NCBI GenBank assembly: GCA_025345505.1
Contig: JANVCC010000146.1
Location: 4,195,163 to 4,259,162, forward strand
From: Todiramphus chloris collaris
Taxonomy: Eukaryota; Chordata; Aves; Coraciiformes; Alcedinidae
Length of the DNA stretch: 64,000 nucleotides
Reading direction: 5' to 3'
Part shown: positions 46,081-58,545 of the stretch, piece by piece
How positions within the stretch are numbered: the first letter of the stretch is position 1
Layout: each line of letters opens with the position of its first letter
Notes under the pieces: generated by a model
Told to the model about the DNA's origin: nothing
Seen by the model: only the letters and a program-made list of their open reading frames with translations
Databases searched by the model: none
Position numbers and translations under genes: made by a program

Positions 46081-48211
46081 TTCTAGTAAAGTATCCACTC
46101 CAAGTTGGCAAAATTACATTTTTATTGTTCCAGTTAATCAACCACGTCACTGTAATTACTGACATCATGAAAACAGAGGCCTGAATTCACCCCGCCTTCA
46201 GCATCTCAAAACGCCAGTGAACACAAAGTGCACCACAGGTGCCACTGTGCCCTCTTGTGTTCTCCTTCGGGCCACCTCCTCTCTTGTCCTCGGGTTTTTT
46301 TCACCACACACTATGGATCCAGCTATAACAAGAGCCAGGTGTTCAAGCCCCCAGGCTACAAAATAGCTTTAATTACAATATTAATAGCATTCTGCTAAAT
46401 CTGAAAAAAACCCCAAACCACCACCAACCCAAATAGGTCAGTATTTGTGGTTATGTTTTTCAATGTCCTGGTGTTTGTTTTCTTTCCAATTTTATGTTTC
46501 TTACTGGCATTTATAATGTCTAAGAGACATTCCAGAGGCCAAAATGCAGGCGATCTCATCTTTGCATGATGCTCCAAACATTCCACAAAAAAAAAAATAC
46601 CAGGAGATGATCAGATCTGTGTTATACCAGCCCCACAGGTACACCTTTGAGTCTTGACTTCCTTTGATGAAAAGCAGAATAGCTCAGTATTATTAGTATT
46701 AATTGTTATTATCTTAATTGCCACTATTATTAAGCAGCCCATGAAATATATTAATATAAATAACACAAACATAGACATTTGAAACAGAAATTCAGGCACA
46801 AAGGAAAGACACCTCCTATTTACCAAATATTAAACCAAATTTCTTTATTACTTTCCATTAATAACTCTGTCTGATGCGTGCTGTATGAGTCAGTCAATAG
46901 TAAAGGTTGGAATGAACGTGTACAGTACGGGAATTCCAGCTGGTCTCCTTGGTGGATACTCACTAGTGAAAGGATTTTTCAAAAAAGGGGACTCTGTTAA
47001 AAGAAAAACATTATACTGATTTAGTTTCTACTGGTAACATTCAGATCAGTGAAAAAGATTAAAAAATTAAGCTTTTACCAGTATATTTGGTGGTGGAAGG
47101 AGCCTGCCCTGTGGCAGGGGGAGAGGGAGCCACAGAACAGAAATTCTGCTTCACAGCATCAAGTCCTGGAAAGATACTTCTGTTCTGCGGGGTGCTGGAA
47201 ACAAGCCTTTTCAGATCCTTTCAAAGAGGAACCAGTTCACCCCCATGGGCATCAGGCAGCTCTCCTGGCTGCATTCCCCGCAGCGCAGCCCACCTCCCCA
47301 CAGGGTGCCAGGCAGGAATCCCACTCGCTGCCACCTTCACCTGACCCGAACTAACAAAGTGATACTTGGCTCAACATCTGCTGGCTAAATCATGCCCGTT
47401 CTGCTGCTTACATCCCTCTCACCAAGAGCAAACCCCAGGTACACACCGAGCCCAGTCACTTGGTAACGTTCGATGCAAGGAGCTCAACTCATTCCCTCCC
47501 AACAATATTGACTCCTTGCAGCCAAGAGTAGTAAACCATGTTTTTGTCTGTAAACTACACTCTGGTGACTCAGACATTGACACACAGGGCGCAGTTACCG
47601 TGTGTACAGTAACACGGTGCCATATTTAGAGTTTCTAACCATAACCACACTTGCAAAAACTGCATTAGATCAGCAGCCAGTTTCCCGGACTCCCACTCCT
47701 TGGTTCTGACTTCAGGAATTCAGATTATTTGTCTTGTACCAAATAAAGTTGCTTAGGAGATAAAACAGTAAGAAGGAAAAACAGAGGGGCCTAACGATTA
47801 GCTGTAATCGGTTCTGGCTTGAATAGATAATGCTTATAGTTGAAAACAGCAGAGGGTAAAAAAGAAACAATAGCAGCAAATTGAAGCCTAACATGAAACC
47901 AAGTATTTTTCCTTGGGTGTTGTTTTTTTGTTTGTTTGCGGGTTTTTTTTTTGTAACTTTTAATGTTATCCTTAGCAGTACATAGGGAATTTGGAGAAGT
48001 AGTGGCCAGTATTCATTAACTGCATTTGTCCTCGTTAAGGATGCCTGTGAAAATCAGCACAGACAAAGCAAGAAGACCCACAGGGGAAAGTGTTTGAGTT
48101 CAGCCCTGACTACTACTGCTTACTGCAGGTAGTCATCAGGAAAGAGAACTACAGCTGTCTAGGTTTCAGATTTTTTTCCATAAAAAGCAGGTCTGATGCC
48201 ATGTAAAGGAA

Positions 48212-48238
48212 TTTTTTTTTTTTTTTTTTTTTTTTTTT
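48212..48238. repeat. T27 homopolymer
   Basis: The longest homopolymer in the window. It lies about 40 bp before a possible CR1 tail remnant. No retrocopy recognised beside it. Confidence 0.95.
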
Positions 48239-48276
48239 CGTAACTAACAAACCAGGTACTGCTGGTAGGATGAGGA

Positions 48277-48330
48277 AACTTGAGAGATTCACAAAATCAT
48301 ACAGGATGTTTTGGGATTAGAGAGGATCAG
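48277..48330 (-). mobile_element. Doubtful CR1 tail remnant
   Basis: 'ttcacaaaatcatacaggat' then 'gttttgggattagagaggat' could be a decayed version of the reversed CR1 tail (cacagaatcatagaatggtttgggttggaaggga). Too short and diverged to be sure. Confidence 0.25.
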
Positions 48331-51300
48331 AAGCTCATGCTTTCATTGCAAGAGAAACTGTTTAACAGGGAGGCCAGCGAGATCAGAGATACCTGTCCTG
48401 GGAAAGGAAAGGCAGATAAAGATCACGAGTTAGAGAAGGTGATGAGCGCAGGAAGAGGGGATCTGGGACGTATCAGATGACTCTGACCTAGGTCCCAAAA
48501 CATCTACTGCCTGGTAAGAAAAAGGAGTCTGCTACAGGTGTATTTATTATTTTGTCTACACTTGTTTCTTTCCCATGATATTTCAGAATCATTTTTGTAC
48601 TGTAGGCAACACCTGCACACAGCTGCTCCCAGGGAATTACACGGCGAATGCTCATGGGCTTAGGAGTCTAAGAAAAAAGTGTGGCCTTCAAGTCCAAAAG
48701 GTCACAGCTGGTTCTGTGGTTTTAGGGCAGCTGCACCACTGAGCTTTGCTGCCTCGAGTACGATACCAGACACCAAAGGACAAAGCAGAGGAGACTCGAT
48801 GCAGCGGCTGGGGGGATGCCCAGTGTCTGGGAGAGCTGCCCGAGAGAGCGGGAACCAAAGCCTTTCCAGTGCCCACTCACCCGTCCACCTTCGTGGCCAG
48901 CTGGTTCAGCACTACCACTTTCCAGACAGTGCAGTACTGGAAGACTTACTTCTGCATAGCAGAACCTAATGTAATCCTATCCAAAGGCAAAACTTGGTTG
49001 GAAAACTCCTCAGCATGCTTTCTTTTTTTGAGTCATTCTTTTAATGAATATACGTCATTTTGGCAATGGTGGTTTTGTATTGTTTTTCCTTTTTTCATTT
49101 TAATAGAAATAAACCAAAGGGCAACAGTAAAAATGATAATAAAAAGGAATTGGCTATTGCCCCGTCCAGAGTAGTTAACTGTTGAGCTCTGAAGAGCCCT
49201 CTCCTCTCCATAGCATTAACAGGTGCTACTGAGCTGGTTCCTTGTCCCTTATCAGCGCAGGGAACCAGCTCTGTCCAGTTGTCCAGGGTATAACTGGGAC
49301 TAAAAAAAGAAATCAGAACTGTGAAAATTAAGGCACTTAATTTTAATTTTAAATACTGCTATTTTACAGTGGACCACAGGAAGACCCTTAGCTAGGATCC
49401 CTCTCCTTGGCACCCTCCTCTCCACTGCTAAACGCTCCGAAGTGCTGTGGGTCCATCCATCGCCTCTCCGGAGGCTGGCAGCTCTGGGAGAGGGGGCTGG
49501 CTGGCTGGCTCTGCTCTCACTGTTTGTTTTCTGGGAAGTCAGCCTTGGTCAAGTGGAATGAATCTTGTGTTCATTTTAAGAAAGTTTATATTTGACTCTG
49601 GTAGGGCTGGGGAGGAGGTGAATGATAGGAAGAGGAGGGAAGGATCAGAGATCTTGTGGGGCTGCCCCCACAACACCACAATCAGCCCCATTACCAAGGT
49701 CATAAGAAGATGAAGCAAAGCACTAAAATCAAATATTCCTGTCACTTTGTTGTGTGTTTTTTTTCCTTTTTCAATGCTCTGAGATGACTCTAAATCTAAA
49801 TCCAGCTCTTACTCCCTAACTGACCTTGTGGTCCATGAAAAAATGTAAACTAAATCCCCTACTTTTAAAAAACATCTTCTAAACTATGGAAAAACACTTC
49901 CTAACATTGCAGCACAACCTGACTCATCCTGCAGCAACAATCTCTATTTGATGTCCACATCTTGTGGGTCTCAAAGTCTCATCAGCCACTGTTGCCCTAG
50001 AGGAAAAAGTAAGGGGATGCTTTTTTTGTACAGTTACTGGAGCCATCTGGCTGAGAGGAGGCACAGAGGTGGAAGTAGAGAAAGGATCTGAACCAGCCTG
50101 GACTTTCACATCAGCATTGCACAGTTACATGAAACACTTCACATCTTTTTGGGCCATATCTTACCAGCAGGATAATGGAAATGGTCAATTCAGAGCAGTG
50201 ACTTTGGATCTTCTGCAGGGCAGGCAGGACACCATTCCCTCCCTGGTAACCAGGCTGAGGGAGTGTAAGCAATCCTGCCTTGGCTGCAGGCAGAGGAAGC
50301 AGTAAATGGAGATGCTCTGTGCAGATGTTGCGTTCCCCCATGCGGTGTAAACCAAAACCAGTTCCTGCAATTCTGTGCAATAACAGAAAGCTTGCTGGCG
50401 ACTTCTCCCATCCGTCTCCTGTGGGTATAGACTCCTGGCCCCTGAGGAAACCAAGAATGCCATCCTTCTACATTTATAATCACAGGGATTTGTAAAGTAC
50501 AGTGTTGCTGTTAGGTGCCTTGGAGAGAAAGGGGGAAATAAATAAACAAATGATGCATTTCTACTGGGAAAAAAATAAATAAAAAAATCTGATCTCAATC
50601 AACCAACCACATTTACTACCCTGCATCCATAGCCAGGCTTGCTACACAAACCGCCACTGTCATCCCTTCATTCTTTTCAATACTTCTTAGGGGCATCCAT
50701 CTTCCTTAACACAGCATCCCTGATTTCAAAAGCCAGACACAAATTAATTCCGGGAATCCTACGGTGGGGAGACATTAAAACCCATTTAGAGGTTTCTGTG
50801 GAAGCCTCTCTCCAGGCTTATTTCAGACAACTCAGCCTGGCTGTGCAGCACACTGGAGCCAGCCTGAAGGAGCAGGAGGTTGTAGGTCTGCGGCAGGGTG
50901 CAGGGACGTGCTGGGGGGGCTTATGCAATAACTGAGGGGTTTCTTTTCTGTGGTAGGGTGCCGAGAGTGTGGATGTGGGAGGAGAGGACTGGCCAGACCT
51001 CTGTTACAGAACTAAATTAAATATTTCTCCCATTTTCTTTTTAACTCCTTCATTCTTAGTTAAGGGATTAAATCTCCAGGGTTTCCTTTCCAGAGATCAG
51101 CTGCCTTCAAAATTCCCTCTACAGATCTCCTAGGCTAGGAAAAATAAGGGTGAAAAAAAAGAAAGGGGAGCTGAGACACAATATTCTGAAGAAATGTGTT
51201 TAATACATCTCCCAGGGTCTCAAGAAAGAAGGAGGCTTCCTACAGGTCTGGGGGTTTAAATTACCCCTCTGGGTTAGGTGTTAAGTAGCATCTCTCCTTT

Positions 51301-51412
51301 CAACACGTAAACATTTACACTGCTAAGTGTCTCCCTGTTCTGTTTTCTACTGGCTGTTCCGAGAGATGTCAAAAGCCGAGAGGATGGGGCCGGGCGCTGC
51401 CTCCTGACTCAC

Positions 51413-51481
51413 CTGGCCCACAGACGCAGGGTCTGCGGTGGGTTACATGTCAGCTGCACCACGGTCACCCGGTTGCACTCT
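51413..51481 (-). other. Possible 69-bp exon or conserved element (unverified)
   Basis: On the minus strand a moderate acceptor ('ctgtgccaatggcag') precedes 69 open bases ending 'tgggccag' before the strong donor 'gtgagt'. The peptide includes 'CNRVTVVQLTCNPPQTLR'. Four CpGs are present. The AT-rich continuation to about 51600 also looks constrained, so this may be a conserved non-coding element instead. Confidence 0.18.
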
Positions 51482-52155
51482 CTGCCATTGGCACAGAGCA
51501 TTAAAGCACAATTTCTTTTCTCTGGCTCATAAAAAGAATGTATTTTGTCAATAACCCCTCCTATTTTTATATTAATTTTGTGGGGATTTTTTTTTTTCCG
51601 GGTATTGTCGAATCTTGCTTCAGACAACCCATGTGTAAAATAAACATTTCCTGAAGATACATTTCCTTCCTTTGTGCTTCAGAAGAGGAAGAACACCTTG
51701 TCCTAAGCGGATATGCTGAAAGGTTTGGGTTGTTTCAGAGAACTGACCATCATTTGGAGCTAAGCTCACACCTTGGTTTGTGACCTACCTGCTATTTTTA
51801 AGAGCAGGAAGAGTACTCAGTGTCCTATCCCCCCAGTAAGGTCTGGAGTGGTCCATACCCTCCGGCTGGCTCCAAACCCCCCACACATGCAGCCTGCTCT
51901 GCCTGGATCCACACCCACTTCTGCAACCAAAATCAGTGAACATCTCCCACCATCAGCAAAGGTCAAACCAAAAACTCAGCCCTGCTTACTCCCCTGGTCA
52001 CTGGGATATGTTTGATCTAGCCACTAATACTATGATTATATTGGTTTCTTTCCCTTTGAGAACTTGAAGCTGGAGCCAAAAAGGTCAACTAGCACTCAGG
52101 GAAAATAACTGGTCATTAAGAAGATAAGAATATGAGTTGCTGTATTGCAGCTGAC
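51482..52155. other. Non-coding stretch, no gene supported
   Basis: AT-rich at the left, then a C-rich stretch (51830-51900). No supportable frame. Confidence 0.65.
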
Positions 52156-52285
52156 ATAGAATCACAGAATCATTCTGGTTGGAAGAAACCTTCAAGACCA
52201 TCAAACAACCATTAACCCCACTGCCAGGTCACCACTAAACCACTGGGTTTTGAACCATGTACCTCAGCAGCACACCTCCATCTGG
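52156..52285 (-). mobile_element. CR1-type LINE 3' tail fragment
   Basis: 'tagaatcacagaatcattct' and 'ggttggaagaaaccttcaag' followed by 'ccattaaccccactgccagg' and 'caccactaaacc' are the reversed 3' end of a second CR1 subfamily (the 'attctggttggaag' type), related to the copy at 56.5 kb. Only about 130 bp remain, all 3' UTR and the extreme ORF2 end. Confidence 0.88.
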
Positions 52286-52614
52286 GGCAGTGAGTCCAGT
52301 GACAGGGACACCAAGAAAAAGCTGGAAAAGGATCGGGTACGTTCAGGGGGCACTTGTTCTTACCAGTGTTTCCAGACCTCATTTCTGCATTGCATGAGTT
52401 TGCAGTGTGAGCCTGCAAAGCCAAGTGCCACGTGCTCATATTTTCAGCATGGACAACAACAGGAATAGCCCTTTTTCATGGGTAGAGATGGACAAAAGAG
52501 TATTATCCTTGAGTGCTAGGATTCAGACAGTTTATTTAGTAGCTTTTAAAGCTCTATTAAACTTTTTCTTTGTGGTGGTCAAAGGACAAGACTTGTTCTT
52601 GGCTGTTATGCGGA

Positions 52615-52705
52615 CCTATGGCTTGCCCTTGGCAAGTCAACTTCACTGGGCTACGCCTCAGTTTCCAAACTATACCATGAGAACAAAGAGAGTTATCTCT
52701 CTTGT
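52615..52705. repeat. Possible ancient MIR-like SINE remnant
   Basis: 'cccttggcaagtcaacttca' then 'gcctcagtttccaaactata' and 'ccatgagaacaaagagag' follow the order of the conserved MIR core (cttgggcaagtcacttaacct ... cctcagtttcctcatctgtaaaatg). The match is partial but colinear. Confidence 0.4.
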
Positions 52706-53209
52706 ACAGACTTGGGGCTAAATGCTTTTTGGCCCCAACAGCCACGTGCTGTTAGTAAACTGCCTTATGGACAATGTCTGTAAACATTTGAGAAGACAGG
52801 CTCAAAAGCAGTGTTTCAGGGAATGGAAACTAAATGCCAAGGAACAGAAACTAAATTCCTTGAAAGATCTATAAGAAAAAAACAAACCAAAACACAACAG
52901 ACACATTAATTATTTAGCAAAACTCAGATGTCCATTAATGGCTACTTCGACAGCGTTTTGGCAGGAAATCCTATCTACTGTATCACTATCGTATCCCTGT
53001 AACTGCACATTTTGCTTTGCTATGGTTGTGGGCCATTTCTCTTGCTCCTGTCAATGAGGGTGAGGCTCTGCAGTTCCCAAGCTCATGAGGAGCGGTCTCT
53101 ATTACCATACTCACTCCTAAAGCCAGCACCCAAAAAGCCTTCCATGGACCCCTGAACAGCAAAATGAAGTCATCAGCCCTAGGGAGAAAGAAGCTGCAAC
53201 AGATATTTT

Positions 53210-53335
53210 TTCTCTCTCTTTTTTTTTTTTTTCCCAGCTGTAAAACAGTGAAGCCTCATTTTACGAAAATGTGGGATCAGATCCTCATCTCTATCAGCCT
53301 GCAAAGCTTCACAACGTGACCGAGATCAGAATCTA
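53210..53335. repeat. Pyrimidine tract and possible old dispersed repeat
   Basis: A CT/T tract (53210-53237) runs into 'gatcagatcctcatct' (53276-53291), a phrase I associate with old amniote interspersed repeats. The left part makes a strong acceptor-like site but no donor follows. Confidence 0.3.
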
Positions 53336-55294
53336 GCCAATAAAAATAGGAAGCTTGGAGAAGTCATATTCAGTGCTCTTGGGTGCCGCCTGCAGGCTTT
53401 GAAACTGCAGTTTACTAATAACTGTTCCAAAACTACACTGAACATAGTCATTTGTGGACTAAAAAAGGGACTTGTCACACTAAAATTCCTAAAGAAATCA
53501 AGGAGTGAAAACACGAGCTATTTTTTATTTTGTTTTGAATAAACAGAAGCCAGGATGTGTAATTTTTTTCTCACAATGAGTTTTTATAACAATTTCAATC
53601 CAGAAGGTAAAATTTAATAAACAAGCCAGAGGGCCATAAACTCATGCAGATCAACCTGGGAGGAAACATGCACAGGAATTTTCCCAGATGTTGCTCTCTC
53701 TAACACAACACTGTGCTTCGATGAGGCCTCACAGACTGTTAGCCACGTAAATGCCTTTGAGGATCCTCACTCCAGCCCTAAAGGTAGACCACATACGGGG
53801 ATATACAAAGTTGCTGCTGTTTTCAAGCTCTTTTCTTTTTCCTTCCCCCCCATATTTTTATAATGCTTTATGCTTCTGGACTGTAGAAGTCCAGAGGCTC
53901 TGGTCTTGGTGTCCACAGACCATCTCATCAAAGATGCGATAACAGCACCATGGGAATGTGCCACCTGAAAGGATGGGCAAGCCCCTTTTGGAGCTACCTG
54001 CCTATGGCAAACAACTCTCCTAGAGGTCTGACATTATTTGTGTCTTCCTTAACCTCTTTGTTCTCTTTTTCATGAGGCCTTAAAACCATTTCCCAAAAGG
54101 TTCTGCATTTGTTCTGGCAGCCATCCATATTTTGCTTCCTTACAGTCCTCTGGGTCTGAGGCTGCTGCTGTCTCCCCTTCTGCTCCTGGTCCCACCACTT
54201 CCTCCCCACGTCCCATGCTTGAAGTAAACTCAACTCATAATGACCCAGTTAAAAAAACACAGGTTATTTGTTTACGGAGCACATTACACACTCAAAGACA
54301 CGGTCAAAAACAGCTTTAAGGGGATATGGGGGCCTCCTAGGTTAAGTAAAAGTCATTTCTGATACGCAGCTCACTTGGACAGCCTGAGCCTTGTTGTGGA
54401 GGCTGGCTTTGCCCTGAGCCTGTCTTTGCATGGGGCTGGAGGGAACACCAGGACCTTCTGTGACCCAACTGTGCCCAGGACCCACTGGGGATGGAGGGGT
54501 ATGGTGAGGAGGGCAAGCAAGCCCCCTGCAAGGTGTATGATCTGTTGTCAGTTCCGAAGGAGGTGATAAGGGGAAGGTAAAGAAGAAGGGGAAAGGGGAT
54601 AAAACAATTCCAACAATGGAAAAATTAACTTAACCTCTTCTGACGATCTCAGACCTAGTGTTGGATCCTGGCTGGATTGACCAGTGAAATTGATGGCCAT
54701 TAAAATTTAGCTTTCAAAGTCCTATTTTCTTCATAGAGAAAGAAAAAGGTTGCTCCAAACTCCCTTCCTGGGAAAGGCATACTCCTTTCTATAAAGAACA
54801 GTAGATATTTTTCAAAATATTTCCAAAGCTTTTTGCTTTTTTTTGCCAACTTGATTCAAACTGAAAACACTGGCTTGGCTTTGAATTAATAGAATCATAA
54901 TAAAGTCTAAAAGTTAGTGGTTTACTGGTTTTTTTTTAATCATCTAGTTCTTGTATAAACGTAGAAGAAAAAGAACAAAAGGACAGAATGAGAGGAAAGA
55001 TCAACTAGAAATACAGACCTATAAAGTCTGTAAAACAGCTGCATTCTTTTGCCACCATTTTTTTCCCACAAAAAAAGTGAAGCCTTTTACCACTCTAGGA
55101 ATTTTTCATGGAAACTGCTGAATTGTCCACATGACTATATTAAACTTAGAAAAAATAGTACTTCAAGAATACATTTTAACCATTGCTCATAAAATATAGT
55201 CTTTTCCCTCATATGTCAAGTCTCTACCAGAATTTCAAGGCCCTTCTCACTGAAAAGAGAGAGGGGAAGGAGACAGAAGTGAGAGCAAGAGATT

Positions 55295-55306
55295 GGGGGG
55301 GGGGGG
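55295..55306. repeat. G12 homopolymer
   Basis: Uninterrupted run of G in a purine-rich stretch on the + strand. Confidence 0.9.
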
Positions 55307-56490
55307 TGGAGGATGTGAAAAGGAGGAGGCAGGAACAGCCCTGACACAGCAGAACTGGGAACAGTTCAGTGTCCTGCTGAAAAACCTCCAGTGGGAGCTG
55401 GAGAAATCCATCAGTGTCCTGACTGACTGGTCACTTGAGGTTTCTACAGCACCACATGAACCATCGATTTGAAAGGGAGGCAGTTGCCAGGACAGCCAAT
55501 ATTGCAGAGCTGCAGAGCCCAGCACCGCAAACGCAGCACCAGGCACTTTGCGTGTCCGAGGCTTGCCCGGGGATGGCTGCACCCACGGATTGCCAGGGAG
55601 AGGGCCGGGGGGAAGGGGTAAGAGATGGCCACCTGGCTACCGTCACTGCTTTCAAACTTTAATAAGGGCCTGAGTGATATTTTGGTTCCCTCTGAGGTTA
55701 ACTGCTTCTTCCCCTAGAAAGCAAAACACCAGCCAAATATTTCTAAAATACTACCACTCCTCTCATTAGGAGATTTTTCTTTTGAAAGAAGAACTAGATC
55801 TAAAAAGGATGTAGCGAAAGCACTGTGCTTGTTTTCCTCTTATAGATAACCTGTAACCTGAATGTTAACATCTGTGTGAGAATGTGAGGGAGCAAAGAAC
55901 AAGGATTAAAAGTCTATCTTTACAGTTGTTTCTTCATCCCAAGGATCCCAGTGTCCTCCACACCACCAGTAACACTAATTTCACTGGAGGGCTATGGGCA
56001 CACAGTGAGTCAGGGATAGACAAGACACCAAAGAAACAATGTCCAAGGGACACAGAGGTGTCAGGAAATTCACCAACTTCACTAGTGAAACCCATAGAAA
56101 AAAAGTACACAGGAAATGAGGAAACAAAAACTCCCGTGTTGCTTCTACACTGAACAGCGTACCCTGACAGCCAAGAGAAAATAAGAAGGAGGCAATTAAC
56201 AGACACATCATCCACTCCTGGAGTGCAGGCATCGATTGAGTGGTGCCCAGAAGGCAGTTGGATAGCATCACTGTGTGACAGGCTTCAGGAAATGAAGTGC
56301 CCTATCTATGTGAAACTGAAGGCAGTATTTGGAACAGGAAGTTGGTTAGAAATGAGAGCAGCAGAGTAAATACCATGAGAAAGAAACAAAACCATGGTGT
56401 GCTTTTCAACCATCTAAAAAAAAGAATTTGGTATTTACAGCAAAAGTTATTGGCTTTTTTATGTATACAGTATATTTATCACACACACAC

Positions 56491-57785
56491 AGAATCACAC
56501 ACAGAATCACTCAGGTTGGAAAAGCCCCTTGGGATCATCGTGTCCAACCATCAGCCCTACTCTACAAGTTCACCCCTAGACCACATCCCCCAACACCACA
56601 TCCAAGTGATGTTTAAACACATCCAGGGACGATGACTCACCCACCTCCCTGGGCAGCCCATTCCAATATTTCACTACCCTTTCCATGAAGAATTTTTTCC
56701 TAGTGTCCAGTCTAACCCTACCTTGTCTCAGCTTGAGGCCGTTCCCTCTGGCTCTGTCCCTAATCACCTGAGAGCAGAGCCCAGCACCAGCCTCTCTCCA
56801 ATGTCCTTTCAGGGAGCTGTAGAGAGGGATGAGGTCTCCCCTCAGCCTCCTCTTCCTCAAACTAAACAGACCCAGCTCCTTCAAACGATCCTCATATGAT
56901 CTCTTCTCCAGTCCCTTGCCCAGCTTCGTTGCCTCCTCTGTGCCCATTCCAGCCCCTCGAGATCTCTCTTGTCCTGAGGTGCCCAAACTGGACACAGTGC
57001 TCGAGGTGAGGCCTCCCCAGTGCTGAGCACAGGGGGACAATCCCCTCCCTGCTCCTGCTGCTCACACCGTTTCTGATCCAGGCCAGGATGCCCTTGGCCT
57101 TCGTTGCCCCCTGGGCACTCTGCTGGCTCATGTTCATTGCCCTGTCTGTTAGAACCCCCAGCTCCCTCTCCTCCAGACAGCTCTGCAGCCACACTGCCCC
57201 AGCCTGGAGCGTTGCCTGGGGTCGCTGCGGCCCCAGTGCAGGACCTGGCACTGGGCCTTGTTGAAACTTACACCATTAGCAGTGGCCCAGCAACCCAGTC
57301 TATCCCAGTCTCTCTGGAGAGCCTCTCTATCCTCACGCAGATCGACACACCTGCCTAACTTGGTGTCATCTGCCAGTTTACTGATGGCAGACTCTATGTC
57401 CTCATCAAGATCATCAATAAAGACGTTCAATAGAAGCAGCCCCAGCACTGAGCCCTGAGGAACACCACTTGTGCCCTGCTGCCAGCTGGATTCAGTACCA
57501 TTGGCCACTGCTCTCTGGGCCCGTCCATCCAGCCAGTGCTTGATCCAGCAAATCGTACTCTCATCCAGGTCATGAGCAGACAGTTTTTCCATTAGAAATC
57601 TATGGGGAACAGTGTCAAAAGCCTTCCAGAAGTCCAGGTAGACCACATCCACAGCCTTTCCCTCGTCCAGTAGGTGGGTCATCTTGTCATAGAAGGAGAT
57701 CAGGTTCGTCAGGCAAGATCTGCCTTTCCTAAACCCATGCTGACTTGCCCTGATCAGCTGGCTGCCCTCTATATGACTTATTTAT
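56491..57785 (-). mobile_element. CR1 LINE with partial reverse transcriptase domain
   Basis: The longest CR1 here (about 1.3 kb, of a full length near 4.5 kb). The + strand starts with two tail units ('agaatcacac', 'agaatcactc'), then 'ggttggaaaagccccttggg', then a short 3' UTR (about 85 bp) and the reversed ORF2. It ends abruptly at about 57785 inside the RT fingers/palm, the usual 5' truncation from incomplete reverse transcription. The adjacent CA run probably grew from the tail. The subfamily differs from those at 8.6 and 29.9 kb. Confidence 0.98.
56576..57785 (-). pseudogene. Broken CR1 ORF2 (reverse transcriptase, C-terminal part)
   Basis: ORF2 of CR1 encodes an endonuclease and reverse transcriptase used for target-primed reverse transcription. 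Only the RT part from just before motif A is present. In the first frame (57785 to about 57200) '[13 protein letters not shown]' holds the motif A aspartate, 'GVPQGSVLG' is motif B, and 'LADDTKLG' is motif C with the DD pair, with L where F or Y is usual. The match then shifts frame twice: at about 57200 ('[14 protein letters not shown]', '[14 protein letters not shown]' continue in a second frame) and at about 56950 ('[20 protein letters not shown]', '[13 protein letters not shown]' in a third), ending at a stop at 56576. The missing N-terminus and two frameshifts make it inactive. Confidence 0.95.
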
Positions 57786-58200
57786 GATTCCTTCCACACT
57801 AGATACTTGCAAAGGACCAGGAAAAGCCCACCGAAGTGGAGTAAACAGTCAAGCGTAGGCTCTTTGGAGCCCTTGTCACACTGCTCTCTCTGGATAAGAG
57901 CAGGCTGTCTGGTGCTTGCTCCACCCACTCTCCAACCAGTTTCCAGCCCTGTCAACATGGCATCTTCCCTGAACTGCTAAACAAAAAGGCCCGTTAGCAC
58001 AGGTGCAGTACCACAGTAGACTACATGGCACCTAGACCATAGCTGGCCTGAATCAAAACCAGCTCAGCCCACCAGCAGAGCAGAGGTGGCTGTACCCATT
58101 CAGCTGGACACACCTCCAGATTCAAACAAAGATGACATCTTTTCAGGCTGCCCCTAAAGGACACACATCTTTCCAAAGTCATTTCTGTCCACAGCGCTGA
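57786..58200. other. Non-coding gap between two CR1s
   Basis: About 415 bp of single-copy-looking DNA. I see nothing in it. Confidence 0.7.
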
Positions 58201-58545
58201 CAGAACCATAGAATGGTTTGGGTTGGAAGGGACCTTAAAGATCATCTCATTCCAATCCACCTGCCATAGGCAGGGACACCTCCCACTAGACCAGGTTGCT
58301 CAAAGCCCCATCCAACCAGGTCTTGAACACGTCCAGGGATAAGAAATCAAGTGTCTCAGCCTGTCCCACAGTCTCACCATCTTCACAGTGAAGAATTTCT
58401 TCCTAATGTCTAATCTAAGTCTACTGTCTAAGTTTAAAACTGTTATGCCTTGTCCTATCCCTACAATTTCTGATGAAAAGTCCCTCCTCATCTTTCCTGT
58501 AGATTCCCTAGAAGGCCATTATAAGGTCTTCCCAGAATCACATAG
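58201..58545 (-). mobile_element. CR1 LINE fragment (3' end)
   Basis: 'cagaaccatagaatggtttg' then 'ggttggaagggaccttaaag', 'cccactagaccaggttgctc', and the reversed ORF2 end, whose minus frame (58491-58300) reads 'LDSRLRLDIRKKFFTVKMV'. It continues to 'aaggccattataaggtcttc'. About 345 bp, 5'-truncated. It belongs with the 836-1050 and 20971-21270 copies by its 'actagaccaggttgctc' block. Confidence 0.96.

Larger units (their letters stand above)
45170..51412. other. Non-coding stretch, no gene supported
   Basis: Contains A14 (46067-46080), T27 (48212-48238), a doubtful CR1 tail remnant (48277-48330) and frames of up to 142 codons (48746-49174) that overlap other frames and lack domains. No gene supported. 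Confidence 0.6.
52286..56490. other. Non-coding stretch, no gene supported
   Basis: Contains a MIR-like remnant (52615-52705), a CT/T tract ending in 'cccag' (53210-53237), a G12 run (55295-55306) and a (CA)n run (56479-56490) beside the CR1 tail. The frames of 111 and 75 codons at 55.2-55.7 kb are antisense overlaps. Confidence 0.6.

Noticed and set aside
48212-48238. T27 run as the poly(A) tail of a processed pseudogene
   Set aside because: No gene-like sequence and no target-site duplication could be recognised beside it.
48746-49174. 142-codon + frame
   Set aside because: Overlaps shorter frames on both strands, has no domain, and its end is a T-rich hydrophobic artefact.
53210-53320. 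Strong acceptor-like tract ending in 'cccag'
   Set aside because: No good donor follows, and the downstream sequence resembles an old dispersed repeat.
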